This document shows positions 22,930-30,760 of a stretch of 45,700 bases of DNA, piece by piece; position 1 is the stretch's first letter, and the number at the start of each line of letters is the position of its first letter. The notes under the pieces were generated by a model that worked only from the letters and a program-made list of their open reading frames with translations, was not told the origin of the DNA and searched no databases. Made by a program: the position numbers and the translations under genes. This stretch comes from Prosthecodimorpha staleyi (GTDB taxonomy: Bacteria; Pseudomonadota; Alphaproteobacteria; Rhizobiales; Ancalomicrobiaceae), in assembly GCF_018729455.1 (NCBI RefSeq), contig NZ_JAHHZF010000018.1, positions 1-45,700 of the forward strand, read 5' to 3'.

Positions 22930-24270
22930 ATGCGTCTCTGGCTGAAAGACCCGATCGCCGTCCTTGCCGACGGTGCCGAACGCGGCCTCGTGGTCGAGGG
23001 GCGCCGCATCGTCGAACTGGTCGGGCGCGGTCGCGAGCCGGTGATGCCGGTCGATGCGGTCTACGAGGCCGGGCGGCATGTGATCATTCCGGGCCTGGTC
23101 AACACCCACCACCACATGTTCCAGACGCTGACGCGCGCCCATCCGGACGCGATCAACAAGGAACTGTTTCCCTGGCTGGCGGCGCTGTTCCCGATCTGGG
23201 CGCGCCACGTCAAGCCGGACAATCTGCGCCTCGCCACGCGGCTGGCCCTGACCGAACTTCTGATGTCCGGCTGCACCACGGTCTCCGACCACCAGTACCT
23301 GTTCCCGCCGGGGCTGGACTCGGCGATGGACATCCAGGCCGAGGAGGCAACCGCGGCCGGCATGCGCATGACGCTGACGCGCGGCTCGCTCAACATGTCG
23401 GTCGAGGACGGCGGCAACGCCGTCGCCGAGGCGACGCAGGATGTCGACACCATCCTGGCCGACTGCGAGCGTGTCGCCGGCCGGTATCAAGATGCCGCCG
23501 AGGGCGCCATGCTGCAGGTCGCCTTCGCACCCTGCGCACCGTTCAACGTCACCAAGCGGCTAATGGTCGAGACGGCGAAGCTGGCCGAGCGGCACGGCTG
23601 CCGGCTGCACACCCATCTCGGCGAGACCCGCGACGAGGACCAGTATTGCCTCGCCAACTTCCAGTGCCGGCCGGTCGACTATCTCGAGGAGGTCGGCTGG
23701 CTCAGCGACCGCGTCTGGCTCGCGCACGGCATCCATTTCAACGACGAGGAGGTCGCCCGGCTCGGCCGGCACGGCGTCGGCGTCTGCCATTGTCCAACCT
23801 CCAACATGGTGCTCGCCTCCGGCCTATGCCGGACGCGCGAACTGGAGGCGGCCGGCGTGCCGGTCGGGCTCGGCGTCGACGGCTCGGCCTCCAACGACAA
23901 TTCCAACCTGATGGAGGGCTTGCGTCACGCGCTGATGATCGGCCGTCTCGCCTATGACGCCACGCTCAGCCACACAGACGCCCTGCGCTGGGCGACGGAG
24001 GGCTCCGCGCGCTGCCTCGGCCGGACCGATATCGGCCGCATCGCGCCCGGCCTGCAGGCGGATCTGGCGCTCTTCACGCTCGACGAACTGCGCTTCTCCG
24101 GCGCCGGCGATCCGATCGCCGCCCTCGTCCTGTGCGGCGCGCATCGCGCCGACCGGGTGATGGTCGCCGGGGACTGGCGCGTCGTCGACGGCCTGCCGGT
24201 CCATCTCGACATCGCCGAACTGCGCGCCCAGCACGGCGCCGCCGCCCGCGCATTCCTCGAAAGGCTCTGA
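22930..24270 (+). CDS. Amidohydrolase, 8-oxoguanine deaminase-like
   Basis: This 446-residue metal-dependent deaminase belongs to the AtzB/TrzA/8-oxoguanine deaminase branch. Metal ligands are seen in GLVNTHHHMFQTLTRA, in HTHLGET, in WLAHGIHF and in GLGVDGSASND. NKELFPWLAALFPIWA and CTTVSDHQYLFPPG are typical of the bacterial enzymes that convert 8-oxoguanine to urate. The start ATG at 22930 has GGAG 5 nt upstream. The gene ends 2 bp before the creatininase-family gene, so the two are co-translated. Its substrate may be 8-oxoguanine or another aminated heterocycle delivered by the adjacent importer; hydrolysis of the exocyclic amine is well supported by the family. Confidence 0.85.
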   Translation: MRLWLKDPIAVLADGAERGLVVEGRRIVELVGRGREPVMPVDAVYEAGRHVIIPGLVNTHHHMFQTLTRAHPDAINKELFPWLAALFPIWARHVKPDNLRLATRLALTELLMSGCTTVSDHQYLFPPGLDSAMDIQAEEATAAGMRMTLTRGSLNMSVEDGGNAVAEATQDVDTILADCERVAGRYQDAAEGAMLQVAFAPCAPFNVTKRLMVETAKLAERHGCRLHTHLGETRDEDQYCLANFQCRPVDYLEEVGWLSDRVWLAHGIHFNDEEVARLGRHGVGVCHCPTSNMVLASGLCRTRELEAAGVPVGLGVDGSASNDNSNLMEGLRHALMIGRLAYDATLSHTDALRWATEGSARCLGRTDIGRIAPGLQADLALFTLDELRFSGAGDPIAALVLCGAHRADRVMVAGDWRVVDGLPVHLDIAELRAQHGAAARAFLERL

Positions 24271-24272
24271 GC

Positions 24273-25073
24273 ATGCCCCCCAAGCGCTACTGGCACGAAC
24301 TGACCAGCTTCGACTTCCGCACCCCCGACGTGGCCGACTGGATCGCCGTCCTGCCGGTGGCGGCGATCGAGCAGCATGGGCCGCATCTGCCCGTGGCGAC
24401 CGACATGGTGATCAACGAGGGGCATGTCGCGCGCACGCTTGCGATCCTGCCGGCCGACCTGCCGGTCCTGTTCCTGCCGACCCAGGCGATCGGCAAGTCG
24501 AACGAGCACATCTCCTTGCCCGGCACGCTGACCTTCACCTGGGAGACGGTCACCAAGGCCTGGCTGGAGATCGGCGACAGCGTCGCCCGGGCCGGGATCC
24601 GCAAGCTGGTGATCATCAACAGCCATGGCGGCAACGTGCCGATCATCGACATCGTCGCACGCGAATTGCGGGTGCGTCACGACATGCTGGTCGTCGGCAC
24701 CGCCTGGTCGCGCTTCGGCCAGCCGGACGGGCTCTATGGCGAGAAGGACCGCCGCTTCGGCATCCATGGCGGCGAGATCGAGACCTCGATCATGCTCGCG
24801 CTGCGGCCCGACCTGGTGAAGATGGCCGAGGCGCGCGACTTCCGCTCGAACCAAGAGAATTTCGAGCAGGAATTCAAGCATCTGCGCGCCCACGGCCTGA
24901 GCCAGTTCGGCTGGAAGGCGCAGGACCTGAACCCGGACGGCACGGTCGGCGACGCCTCGATCGCGACCGCCGCCAAGGGCGAGGCCTCGCTCGACCATGC
25001 CGCCCGCACCATGGTCGAGCTCCTGGGCGACGTGCACCGCTTCGATCTGGCCCGCCTGTGGCGGCCGGCCTGA
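24273..25073 (+). CDS. Creatininase family hydrolase
   Basis: This 266-residue enzyme is of the creatininase/formamide hydrolase family. The metal-binding set is EQHGPHLPVATDM (Glu, His, Asp), then INSHGGN and GIHGGEIETSIML (His, Glu). Family members open cyclic amides (creatinine) or cleave formamides (FAPy compounds). The ATG at 24273 begins 2 bp after the deaminase stop, showing tight coupling. In this locus it could hydrolyse the ring or formamide product formed by the deaminases and oxidase; that is inference. It is the last gene of the plus-strand arm. Confidence 0.87.
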   Translation: MPPKRYWHELTSFDFRTPDVADWIAVLPVAAIEQHGPHLPVATDMVINEGHVARTLAILPADLPVLFLPTQAIGKSNEHISLPGTLTFTWETVTKAWLEIGDSVARAGIRKLVIINSHGGNVPIIDIVARELRVRHDMLVVGTAWSRFGQPDGLYGEKDRRFGIHGGEIETSIMLALRPDLVKMAEARDFRSNQENFEQEFKHLRAHGLSQFGWKAQDLNPDGTVGDASIATAAKGEASLDHAARTMVELLGDVHRFDLARLWRPA

Positions 25074-25171
25074 CGTCCGCGCCGCGCCCTCCTGTGCCGC
25101 GGTTGCGCCGTCATACGGCTTGCAGCCAGGTCGGCTAGTGTGGTCCCACAACGTTTGAGCGGGAGAGTCGG

Positions 25172-25567
25172 ATGGGCGTCTGGGGACCGAACGTATTCGA
25201 AAACGATTCGGCGCTCGATCTGATCGACGAGATCGTCGACGGCGGCGGCCTCGCCGGCATCGAAGAGGCGCTCGACCAGGTCCTGGCGGCGAAAGACTAT
25301 CTCGAGGCGCCGGAGGCCGAGGCCGGACTGGCCGCCGGCGCGATCCTGGCGCTGATGGCCGGACGCGGGGACGGCAGGGAGGTCTCGGACGATCTCGCCG
25401 CGTGGCTCGGGGCGGCGGGCGCAGCCCCGCCGGCACTGTTGGCCAAGGCCCGCAGGGCCGCCGCGCGGACCCTCGCCGAGGGCTCGGAACTGGCCGAACT
25501 CTGGAACGAAGGCCCCGACGCGGAAATCTGGCGCGACGCGGTCCACGACCTGATCGAACGGCTCTGA
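25172..25567 (+). CDS. DUF4259 domain-containing protein
   Basis: This 131-residue acidic cytoplasmic protein opens MGVWGPNVFENDSALDLIDE, the signature of DUF4259 (M-G-x-W-G-x-x-x-F-x-N-D). The rest is predicted helical, ending in WNEGPDAEIWRDAVHDLIERL. No function is known for the family. The ATG at 25172 has GGGAGAG 5 nt upstream. It stands alone, 98 bp after the creatininase gene and convergent with the TerB-like gene. Confidence 0.8.
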   Translation: MGVWGPNVFENDSALDLIDEIVDGGGLAGIEEALDQVLAAKDYLEAPEAEAGLAAGAILALMAGRGDGREVSDDLAAWLGAAGAAPPALLAKARRAAARTLAEGSELAELWNEGPDAEIWRDAVHDLIERL

Positions 25568-25601
25568 ACGGGGCCGCCGAGCGATCGGAACGGCGCCCGG
25601 A

Positions 25602-26366
25602 TCAGCCCGCCGCGCGGGCGGCCGCGATTCGGGCCTCGACCTCGGCGACGAGACCGGGCTCCAGGCCCAGCCGGCTGGCCAGTTCGGTCAGATAGGCCTT
25701 TTCCGAATTGCGATCCGGCGTGATCGCCAGCGCCGACGCGGCATAAAGCTGGACCGCCATCTGGGGCGACGTCGACGCGGCCACCACCTTGTCGATGTCG
25801 ACCGGGCTCGACAGCTCGGCTTCCAGGAAGGCATTGGTTTCCAGATCGAGCCCGGCCTCCGAGGCCTTGCCGAGAATGGTGCGATATTCCTTCGGATCGA
25901 CGACGCCATCCGCCTTGGCGGCACTGATCATGGCCACGATCAGTGCTGTCGCCACGCCCTGTTCGCCACCCGGATGCTCGATCGCCGGCGGCGCTTCGCC
26001 GGTTGCGGCCGGCTGGCCGCCCTTGCTCGCCTGCCATTGGCTATAGGCCTTCCAGGCCAGACCGCCGATGGCCGCCAGGGCGCCCGCTTGCAGAACCGTT
26101 CCGCCGACCTTGCGGCCGGTGTCGGAGCCCAGCAATACGCCGAGCAGTCCGCCCGCCGCCGCGCCGATGCCCAGTTGCTCCGCATTGCGGGAGAGATAGT
26201 CACGGGCCTTGTCGACGGTCTCCTGGCCGAAGGCCTGGCTCGCCTGACCGGCGATGGCGTCGGTACCCTGGCCGAGCAGATCGCGCCCCTTGGTCAGAAG
26301 ATCGTCGGCCAGCGCCCCGCCCTGGGGGCCGACCAATTGATCGAGAAGCTTACGGGCGTCGAACAT
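25602..26366 (-). CDS. DUF533/TerB-like protein
   Basis: This 254-residue protein starts with an amphipathic DARKLLDQLVG segment. A glycine-rich hydrophobic stretch lies at about 70-105 (GIGAAAGGLLGVLLGSDTGR, then AGALAAIGGLAWKAYSQW). A TerB-like helical domain follows in the C-terminal half (ALIVAMISAAKADGVVDPKEYRTIL), with the Asp-Gly turn usual for metal-binding TerB folds. Members are annotated as tellurite resistance TerB family, but the role is unproven. The ATG at 26366 has GGGAGG 8 nt upstream. It is a lone gene, convergent with DUF4259. Confidence 0.83.
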   Translation of the reverse strand: MFDARKLLDQLVGPQGGALADDLLTKGRDLLGQGTDAIAGQASQAFGQETVDKARDYLSRNAEQLGIGAAAGGLLGVLLGSDTGRKVGGTVLQAGALAAIGGLAWKAYSQWQASKGGQPAATGEAPPAIEHPGGEQGVATALIVAMISAAKADGVVDPKEYRTILGKASEAGLDLETNAFLEAELSSPVDIDKVVAASTSPQMAVQLYAASALAITPDRNSEKAYLTELASRLGLEPGLVAEVEARIAAARAAG

Positions 26367-26469
26367 CGCATGGTCCTCCCTGAACACGGGAGAACTGTGG
26401 GGATGGCCACCGACATCTGCAAGACGGGGACGGGCGTCGGATCGGCCTTGGCGGGGCGAAAATGCCAGA

Positions 26470-27108
26470 TCAGGGTCGCGCCAGCGCCGCCGCCTCGCGC
26501 GCCAGGGTCTCGATCCGGGCCCAGTCGCGCGCCTTGACGGCGTCGGCCGGGACGACCCAGGAGCCGCCGACGCACATCACGTTGGGCAGGGCGAGATATT
26601 TCGGCGCCTTCTCCAGCGTGATGCCGCCGGTCGGACAGAAGCGGAGATGCGGCAGCGGCGAGGACAGCGCTTTCAGGTACTCCGCGCCGCCGGCCGGCTC
26701 CGCCGGAAAGAATTTCATCCGGCGATAGCCGTGCTCGGCCAGCGTCATCGCCTCGCCGGCCGTCGCGACACCGGGCAGCAGCGGCACCGGCGAGCCTTCC
26801 GCGGCATGGATCAGCTTCGGCGAGGCGCCCGGCGAGACCAGGAACTCGGCCCCGCAGGCGACTGCAGCGGTCAGCTGGTCGATGTCGAGCACCGTACCGG
26901 CGCCGACCACCGCGCCCTCGATCGCCTTGCAGGCCGTCAGGCAATCGAGCGCGGCCGGCGTGCGCAGGGTGATTTCGAGCACCGGCAGGCCGCCGCGGAC
27001 CAGCGCGCGGCCGATTTCCACGGCGCTCTCCGGATCGTCGAAGAGCAGGACCGGAATGACGGGGGCCATCGCCACGATGGCATCAAGACGATCGATATCC
27101 TGGGTCAT
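26470..27108 (-). CDS. eda: 2-dehydro-3-deoxy-phosphogluconate (KDPG) aldolase
   Basis: This 212-residue class I aldolase cleaves KDPG to pyruvate and glyceraldehyde 3-phosphate in the Entner-Doudoroff pathway. The catalytic Glu45 lies in VLEITLRT, and the Schiff-base Lys132 lies in YRRMKFFPAEPAGG, both at the expected positions. GAGTVLDIDQL, FLVSPGASP and FCPTGGIT complete the barrel. The ATG at 27108 matches the family start; the frame is open far upstream but unrelated. No edd, zwf or pgl is adjacent, so the pathway genes are dispersed, or the enzyme acts on other keto-deoxy acids such as those made at the left end of the window. Confidence 0.92.
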   Translation of the reverse strand: MTQDIDRLDAIVAMAPVIPVLLFDDPESAVEIGRALVRGGLPVLEITLRTPAALDCLTACKAIEGAVVGAGTVLDIDQLTAAVACGAEFLVSPGASPKLIHAAEGSPVPLLPGVATAGEAMTLAEHGYRRMKFFPAEPAGGAEYLKALSSPLPHLRFCPTGGITLEKAPKYLALPNVMCVGGSWVVPADAVKARDWARIETLAREAAALARP

Positions 27109-27288
27109 GCCCTTGCTTAATCCATCACATCCGCGATGAGAAGGCTTTGCCGCACCGACCCGCCGGGTTCCAGCCTTACCGCCCGGCTTGCCGCCGGCGG
27201 CCGGATCTGAAAGTTTCCCGGCAGGTTCGGATGCCATGCAGCCGGCCCGTCGATCGCCGGGCGCTGGCGCGGGAGGAAAGAGACCATC

Positions 27289-28086
27289 GTGACCTGGATG
27301 CAGCGGCTCGCCGAAATGACCGGACTGGCGGCGCGACCCGAGCGCCATTTCGTGGTCGTGCCGCAGTTGCGCCTCGCCTATGGGCGGATCCCCAAGGTCG
27401 CCAACACGTCGATCCGGACGCTGCTCGCCCGCCATGTCCGCCGCACCCCGGAAGGCCGGGAGATGCCGCCCAACACCGACGCCTTCTGGCAGACCGGCAC
27501 GGAGGATGCCGCGATCCTGAGCGCGGCGGAGCTGAAGGCGCGCCACCCGGATGTCTTCGTCTTCTCCTTCGTGCGCGATCCGTTCGACCGGCTGGTCTCC
27601 TGCTGGTGCGACATGATCGACCGGCCGCGCAGCGTGCTGCCGGCGCTGGCCGCCAACGGCTTTGCGGCCGGAATGGATTTCGGAGCCTTCCTGCGCCATG
27701 CCGCGACCGTGCCCGACCGGCGGGCCGACCTGCATGTCCGCGCCCAGGCCGCCATGCTGGTCGAAGGCGGGCGCGCGGTGCCGGATTTCGTCGGCCGCTA
27801 CGAGCGGCTGGCCGAGGACTGGACGGTGGTGATCGGCGAGGTCCGTGCGCGCAGCGGCGTCACGCTCGACCCACTGCCGCAATCCAACGTCCGGCGTCGC
27901 GACCGTTCGGACGTGCCGCTGCTCTTCGCCGATCCCGCCCTGGTCGAGATCGCGCGCAGCCGCTACGCCGAGGACTTCCGGCTTTGGTATCCGGACCGGA
28001 CCGCGCCGCGCGCCGGCATCGCCCCGCCGCCGCCCGCGCCCAAGGCGCCGCCCCGCACGCCCCGCCGCAAGCCCGAACGGGCCTGA
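27289..28086 (+). CDS. Sulfotransferase family 2 protein
   Basis: This 265-residue protein has the two PAPS-binding motifs of Golgi-type/carbohydrate sulfotransferases. The 5'-phosphosulfate loop IPKVANTSIR is at 34-43, and the 3'-phosphate motif FVRDPFDRLVSCW at 94-106. A Pro/Ala/Lys/Arg-rich tail follows residue 240. It would transfer sulfate to a surface glycan or lipopolysaccharide. The start is GTG 27289, with GGGAGG upstream at a long spacing; ATG 27298 is possible. No PAPS synthesis or glycan genes lie next to it, apart from ExoD about 900 bp further on. The acceptor is unknown. Confidence 0.82.
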   Translation: MTWMQRLAEMTGLAARPERHFVVVPQLRLAYGRIPKVANTSIRTLLARHVRRTPEGREMPPNTDAFWQTGTEDAAILSAAELKARHPDVFVFSFVRDPFDRLVSCWCDMIDRPRSVLPALAANGFAAGMDFGAFLRHAATVPDRRADLHVRAQAAMLVEGGRAVPDFVGRYERLAEDWTVVIGEVRARSGVTLDPLPQSNVRRRDRSDVPLLFADPALVEIARSRYAEDFRLWYPDRTAPRAGIAPPPPAPKAPPRTPRRKPERA

Positions 28087-28113
28087 CGGGCATGCGCGCG
28101 CCGGGCATGCGTG

Positions 28114-28593
28114 TCAGTCCCAGCCGGGGATTGCCGGCCGGGCGATCATCAGCGCCAGGATCGCCATCACGGCCGCGAAGGCCGGAAAGCCGAAGGCGAA
28201 CCACCAGGCGAACAGGCGATGGTAGAGCGGCGGCAGGACGCTGCCGGTGGCGAGGGCCGCGGCCGCCAGATCGCGCATCTTCATCTGCATGGCGACCACT
28301 GGCAGCCACAAGGCCCCGGTGACCAGATAGAGCAGCAGCGCCAGCGCGATCCAGCCGTCGCCGAGCGACAGGCCGAGGATATGGACGAGGCCGAGACCGG
28401 TCAGCGGCTGCAGAACCACGGCGGTCGCCGTGAACAGGAAATCGGCGACCACGACGATCCGGGCCACGCCGGCGATCGTCGCCACCTCACCGGTGCGATG
28501 CGCGGCGAGCATGAAGAAGGCGATGCCGGCCCCGGTGCCGAGCAGCACGCAGGCGCCGATCACATGCAGGAATTTCAACGCGAGATAGAACAA
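28114..28593 (-). CDS. DUF2269 family integral membrane protein
   Basis: This 159-residue protein has four predicted membrane helices. The DUF2269 opening is FYLALKFLHVIGACVLLGTGAGIAFFM, with a conserved His in the first helix. ARIVVVADFLFTATAVVLQPLTGLGL and GALWLPVVAMQMKMRDLA follow. I choose the TTG at 28593, because it is 5 nt after a perfect GGGAGG and the helix begins immediately; no ATG fits the conserved length. Function is unknown. It is convergent with the sulfotransferase gene and divergent from exoD. Confidence 0.8.
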   Translation of the reverse strand: MFYLALKFLHVIGACVLLGTGAGIAFFMLAAHRTGEVATIAGVARIVVVADFLFTATAVVLQPLTGLGLVHILGLSLGDGWIALALLLYLVTGALWLPVVAMQMKMRDLAAAALATGSVLPPLYHRLFAWWFAFGFPAFAAVMAILALMIARPAIPGWD

Positions 28594-28942
28594 CGGCGCC
28601 TCCCGGCCCGGCGAGATCGCGCCGACATTCGGACAAGCCCGGAGGACATGCAATCGGCCGGAACGGACCCGGCCTTGCCGCATCCCGGCATCCGCGGCGC
28701 CATTTCCGGGTGATACTGGCCGGCATCCGCAGATCTTCCATCCCTTGAATTTCGTCGGCCGAACCCGATCTACGGACCATCGCGGCTCCGGGAATTGCGC
28801 CTGTCCGGGCGACGCCGGGCCGCCGGTCCCGGGGCCGCGCAGGCCGCCGGACACCATCCGAACCGGTCGGCGCCAACGACGGACTTTGCGGGACCCGCCG
28901 CCGGCCGGGCGACGAAGGGAAGAACGGGGTTCTTGTGCGCAG
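28594..28942. other. 349-bp divergent intergenic region between DUF2269 and exoD genes
   Basis: Both flanking genes read outward. Apart from the ribosome site of the DUF2269 gene I see no convincing promoter pair, repeat or RNA. TTGAAT at 28745-28750 with GATCTA 16 bp further on is a weak plus-strand candidate for exoD. Confidence 0.3.
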
Positions 28943-29590
28943 ATGACGGAACAGGACGGCGCGCACCCCTCCCCGCCCGATCTCGCCGCCCTGCCGGCAT
29001 CGCGTCGGTTGCATGGCCTGGCCGAAAGCCTGAATGCCGAGACGATCGGGCTCGGCGAATTGGTCGACCGGCTCGGTCACGCCGGCTTCGGCTTCTTCCT
29101 GCTGATCCTGACCGTCATCGTGCTGATCCCGATCCCCGGGCCGATCGGCATGGTCCTGGGCGTCGTGATCGGCTTCGTCGCCCTTCAGCTTCTCGTCGGC
29201 GCCCGGCGGCTCTGGCTGCCGGACTTCATGCGGCGGCGCCACATTCCGGCCGCGCCGCTCAAGGCCATGCTGGTCCGGATCATCCCGAAGCTGGCCTGGG
29301 TCGAAGCCTTCCTGAAGCCGCGCCGCTGGCCGCAGCTGACCGGCTTCGGCGCCCGCAGCCTGCTGGCGGTGCCGGTGCTGCTGATGGGCGCGACCATCAC
29401 GCTGCCGATCCCGCTCGGCAATTTCGTGCCGGCCTTCGCCCTGATGGCGGTGGCCCTCGGCCTGATCATCCGCGACGGCCTCGCGGTGATCGCCGGCCTC
29501 GTGCTGGCCGTGCTGGCGATCGTCTGGACCGCCGCCCTGATCACCGTCGGCGCCGAGCTGACCGCTTCGCTGTTCGCCTGGCTGTGGTGA
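28943..29590 (+). CDS. exoD: Exopolysaccharide synthesis protein ExoD
   Basis: This 215-residue membrane protein has the ExoD pattern. A soluble N-terminus (LAESLNAETIGLGELVDRLG) is followed by GFGFFLLILTVIVLIPIPGPIGMVLG. The loop WLPDFMRRRHIPAAPLKAML comes next, then C-terminal helices (SLLAVPVLLMGATITLPIPLGNFVPAFALM). In Sinorhizobium ExoD affects exopolysaccharide production and alkali sensitivity; the mechanism is unclear. The ATG at 28943 has only a weak ribosome site. It is a monocistronic gene by spacing, 214 bp before the next one. Confidence 0.88.
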   Translation: MTEQDGAHPSPPDLAALPASRRLHGLAESLNAETIGLGELVDRLGHAGFGFFLLILTVIVLIPIPGPIGMVLGVVIGFVALQLLVGARRLWLPDFMRRRHIPAAPLKAMLVRIIPKLAWVEAFLKPRRWPQLTGFGARSLLAVPVLLMGATITLPIPLGNFVPAFALMAVALGLIIRDGLAVIAGLVLAVLAIVWTAALITVGAELTASLFAWLW

Positions 29591-29804
29591 TCGGGGCCGG
29601 GCAGGCCATCGTCCGGCCTGCGACCATGACGGTCGCGGTGGCGCCGGACCGGCGGCGGGGGCTCGACCGGTCCGGGCACCGTGACGGGTCCTCGACCGCA
29701 TGACGAACCGGACCCGGGAACGATCCTCGTCCATCACCCCTGTCACCGCGCCGACGCGAGCCGTAATCTTCCTGCCAGCCTGACGCAGCGAAACTGGAGG
29801 GTCC

Positions 29805-30620
29805 GTGCCGCCCCTGATTCCGATCGACGATCCCGACGATCCGCGCATCGCCGCCTTCCGCGAAATCCGCGAGCGCGATCTCGTCCGGCGCGACCAGCTC
29901 TTCGTCGCCGAGGGCGAGGTGGTGCTGAATGTCCTGGTCCGCTCGCCCCTGTGCCGGCCGACCGCGCTCCTGCTGCTCGACAGCCGCGTCGATGCGCTGG
30001 CCGCCGTCCTGGACGCGCTGCCGCAGGACGTGCCGGTCCATGTCGCCCCGCGCGCGGTGATCGATCGGATCGTCGGCTTCCCGCTGCATCGTGGCATCCT
30101 GGCGCTCGGCCGGCGGCTCGCGGCGCCGACGCCGGACGACCTCCTGGCGCGGCTGCCGGCGGGGCGGGCGCGGGTCCTGGTGCTGGTCGGCATCGCCAAT
30201 CACGACAATATGGGCGGCATCCTGCGCAACGCCGCCGCCTTCGGCGCCGATGCGGTGCTGATCGACCATGCCTCGTGCGATCCGCTCTATCGCAAGGCGA
30301 TCCGGGTCTCGGTCGGCGCGGCCCTGCTGGTGCCCTTCGCGCGCCTCGAAGCCGACCGCGATCCCGTCGACCTCGTGCGCGCGGCCGGGCTGGAGCCCCT
30401 CGCCCTGACGCCCTCGGGCGCCGAAACGCTGGCCGACCTGCCTGATCTGCCACGCGCCGCCCTGCTGTTCGGCACCGAAGGCCCCGGCCTGCCCGCCGCC
30501 ACGATCGCGCGCTGCCGCGGCATCCGCATTCCGATGGCCGGCGGCTTCGACAGTCTCAACGTCGCCACCACCAGCGGTATCGTCCTGCACCATCTGGCCG
30601 GAGCGAAAGCACCGCGGTGA
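29805..30620 (+). CDS. TrmH/SpoU family RNA methyltransferase
   Basis: This 271-residue methyltransferase has a SPOUT trefoil-knot fold. The N-terminal substrate-binding part is LVRRDQLFVAEGEVVLNVLV. The three knot motifs are GIANHDNMGGILRNAAAFGA (with the catalytic Arg and Asn), LLFGTEGPGLP, and IPMAGGFDSLNVATTSGIVLHH. It would 2'-O-methylate ribose in tRNA or rRNA using S-adenosylmethionine; which site cannot be told. The start is GTG 29805, 4 nt after GGAGGG. The stop is followed by a 7-bp stem-loop. Confidence 0.9.
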   Translation: MPPLIPIDDPDDPRIAAFREIRERDLVRRDQLFVAEGEVVLNVLVRSPLCRPTALLLLDSRVDALAAVLDALPQDVPVHVAPRAVIDRIVGFPLHRGILALGRRLAAPTPDDLLARLPAGRARVLVLVGIANHDNMGGILRNAAAFGADAVLIDHASCDPLYRKAIRVSVGAALLVPFARLEADRDPVDLVRAAGLEPLALTPSGAETLADLPDLPRAALLFGTEGPGLPAATIARCRGIRIPMAGGFDSLNVATTSGIVLHHLAGAKAPR

Positions 30621-30621
30621 T

Positions 30622-30645
30622 CCGGCTTTCGATCTCTTAAGCCGG
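30622..30645 (+). terminator. Stem-loop after the TrmH-family gene
   Basis: CCGGCTT (30622-30628) pairs with AAGCCGG (30639-30645) around a 10-nt loop, starting 2 bp after the stop codon. A U tract is lacking, so termination efficiency is uncertain. Confidence 0.45.
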
Positions 30646-30760
30646 CTCACAATCTCGATATCGGTATCGCCGGGAGGGCTCCCGCGCCTCGCCATCCCGC
30701 CGCCGGCCTCGGTCGGGCCGCAATCGGCCCGGCAGAATCGGTACAGACCGGAGTCTCCTG

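Noticed and set aside
28487-30199. 570-codon minus-strand frame across exoD and part of the TrmH gene
   Set aside because: It is low-complexity antisense translation; the plus-strand genes have clear families.
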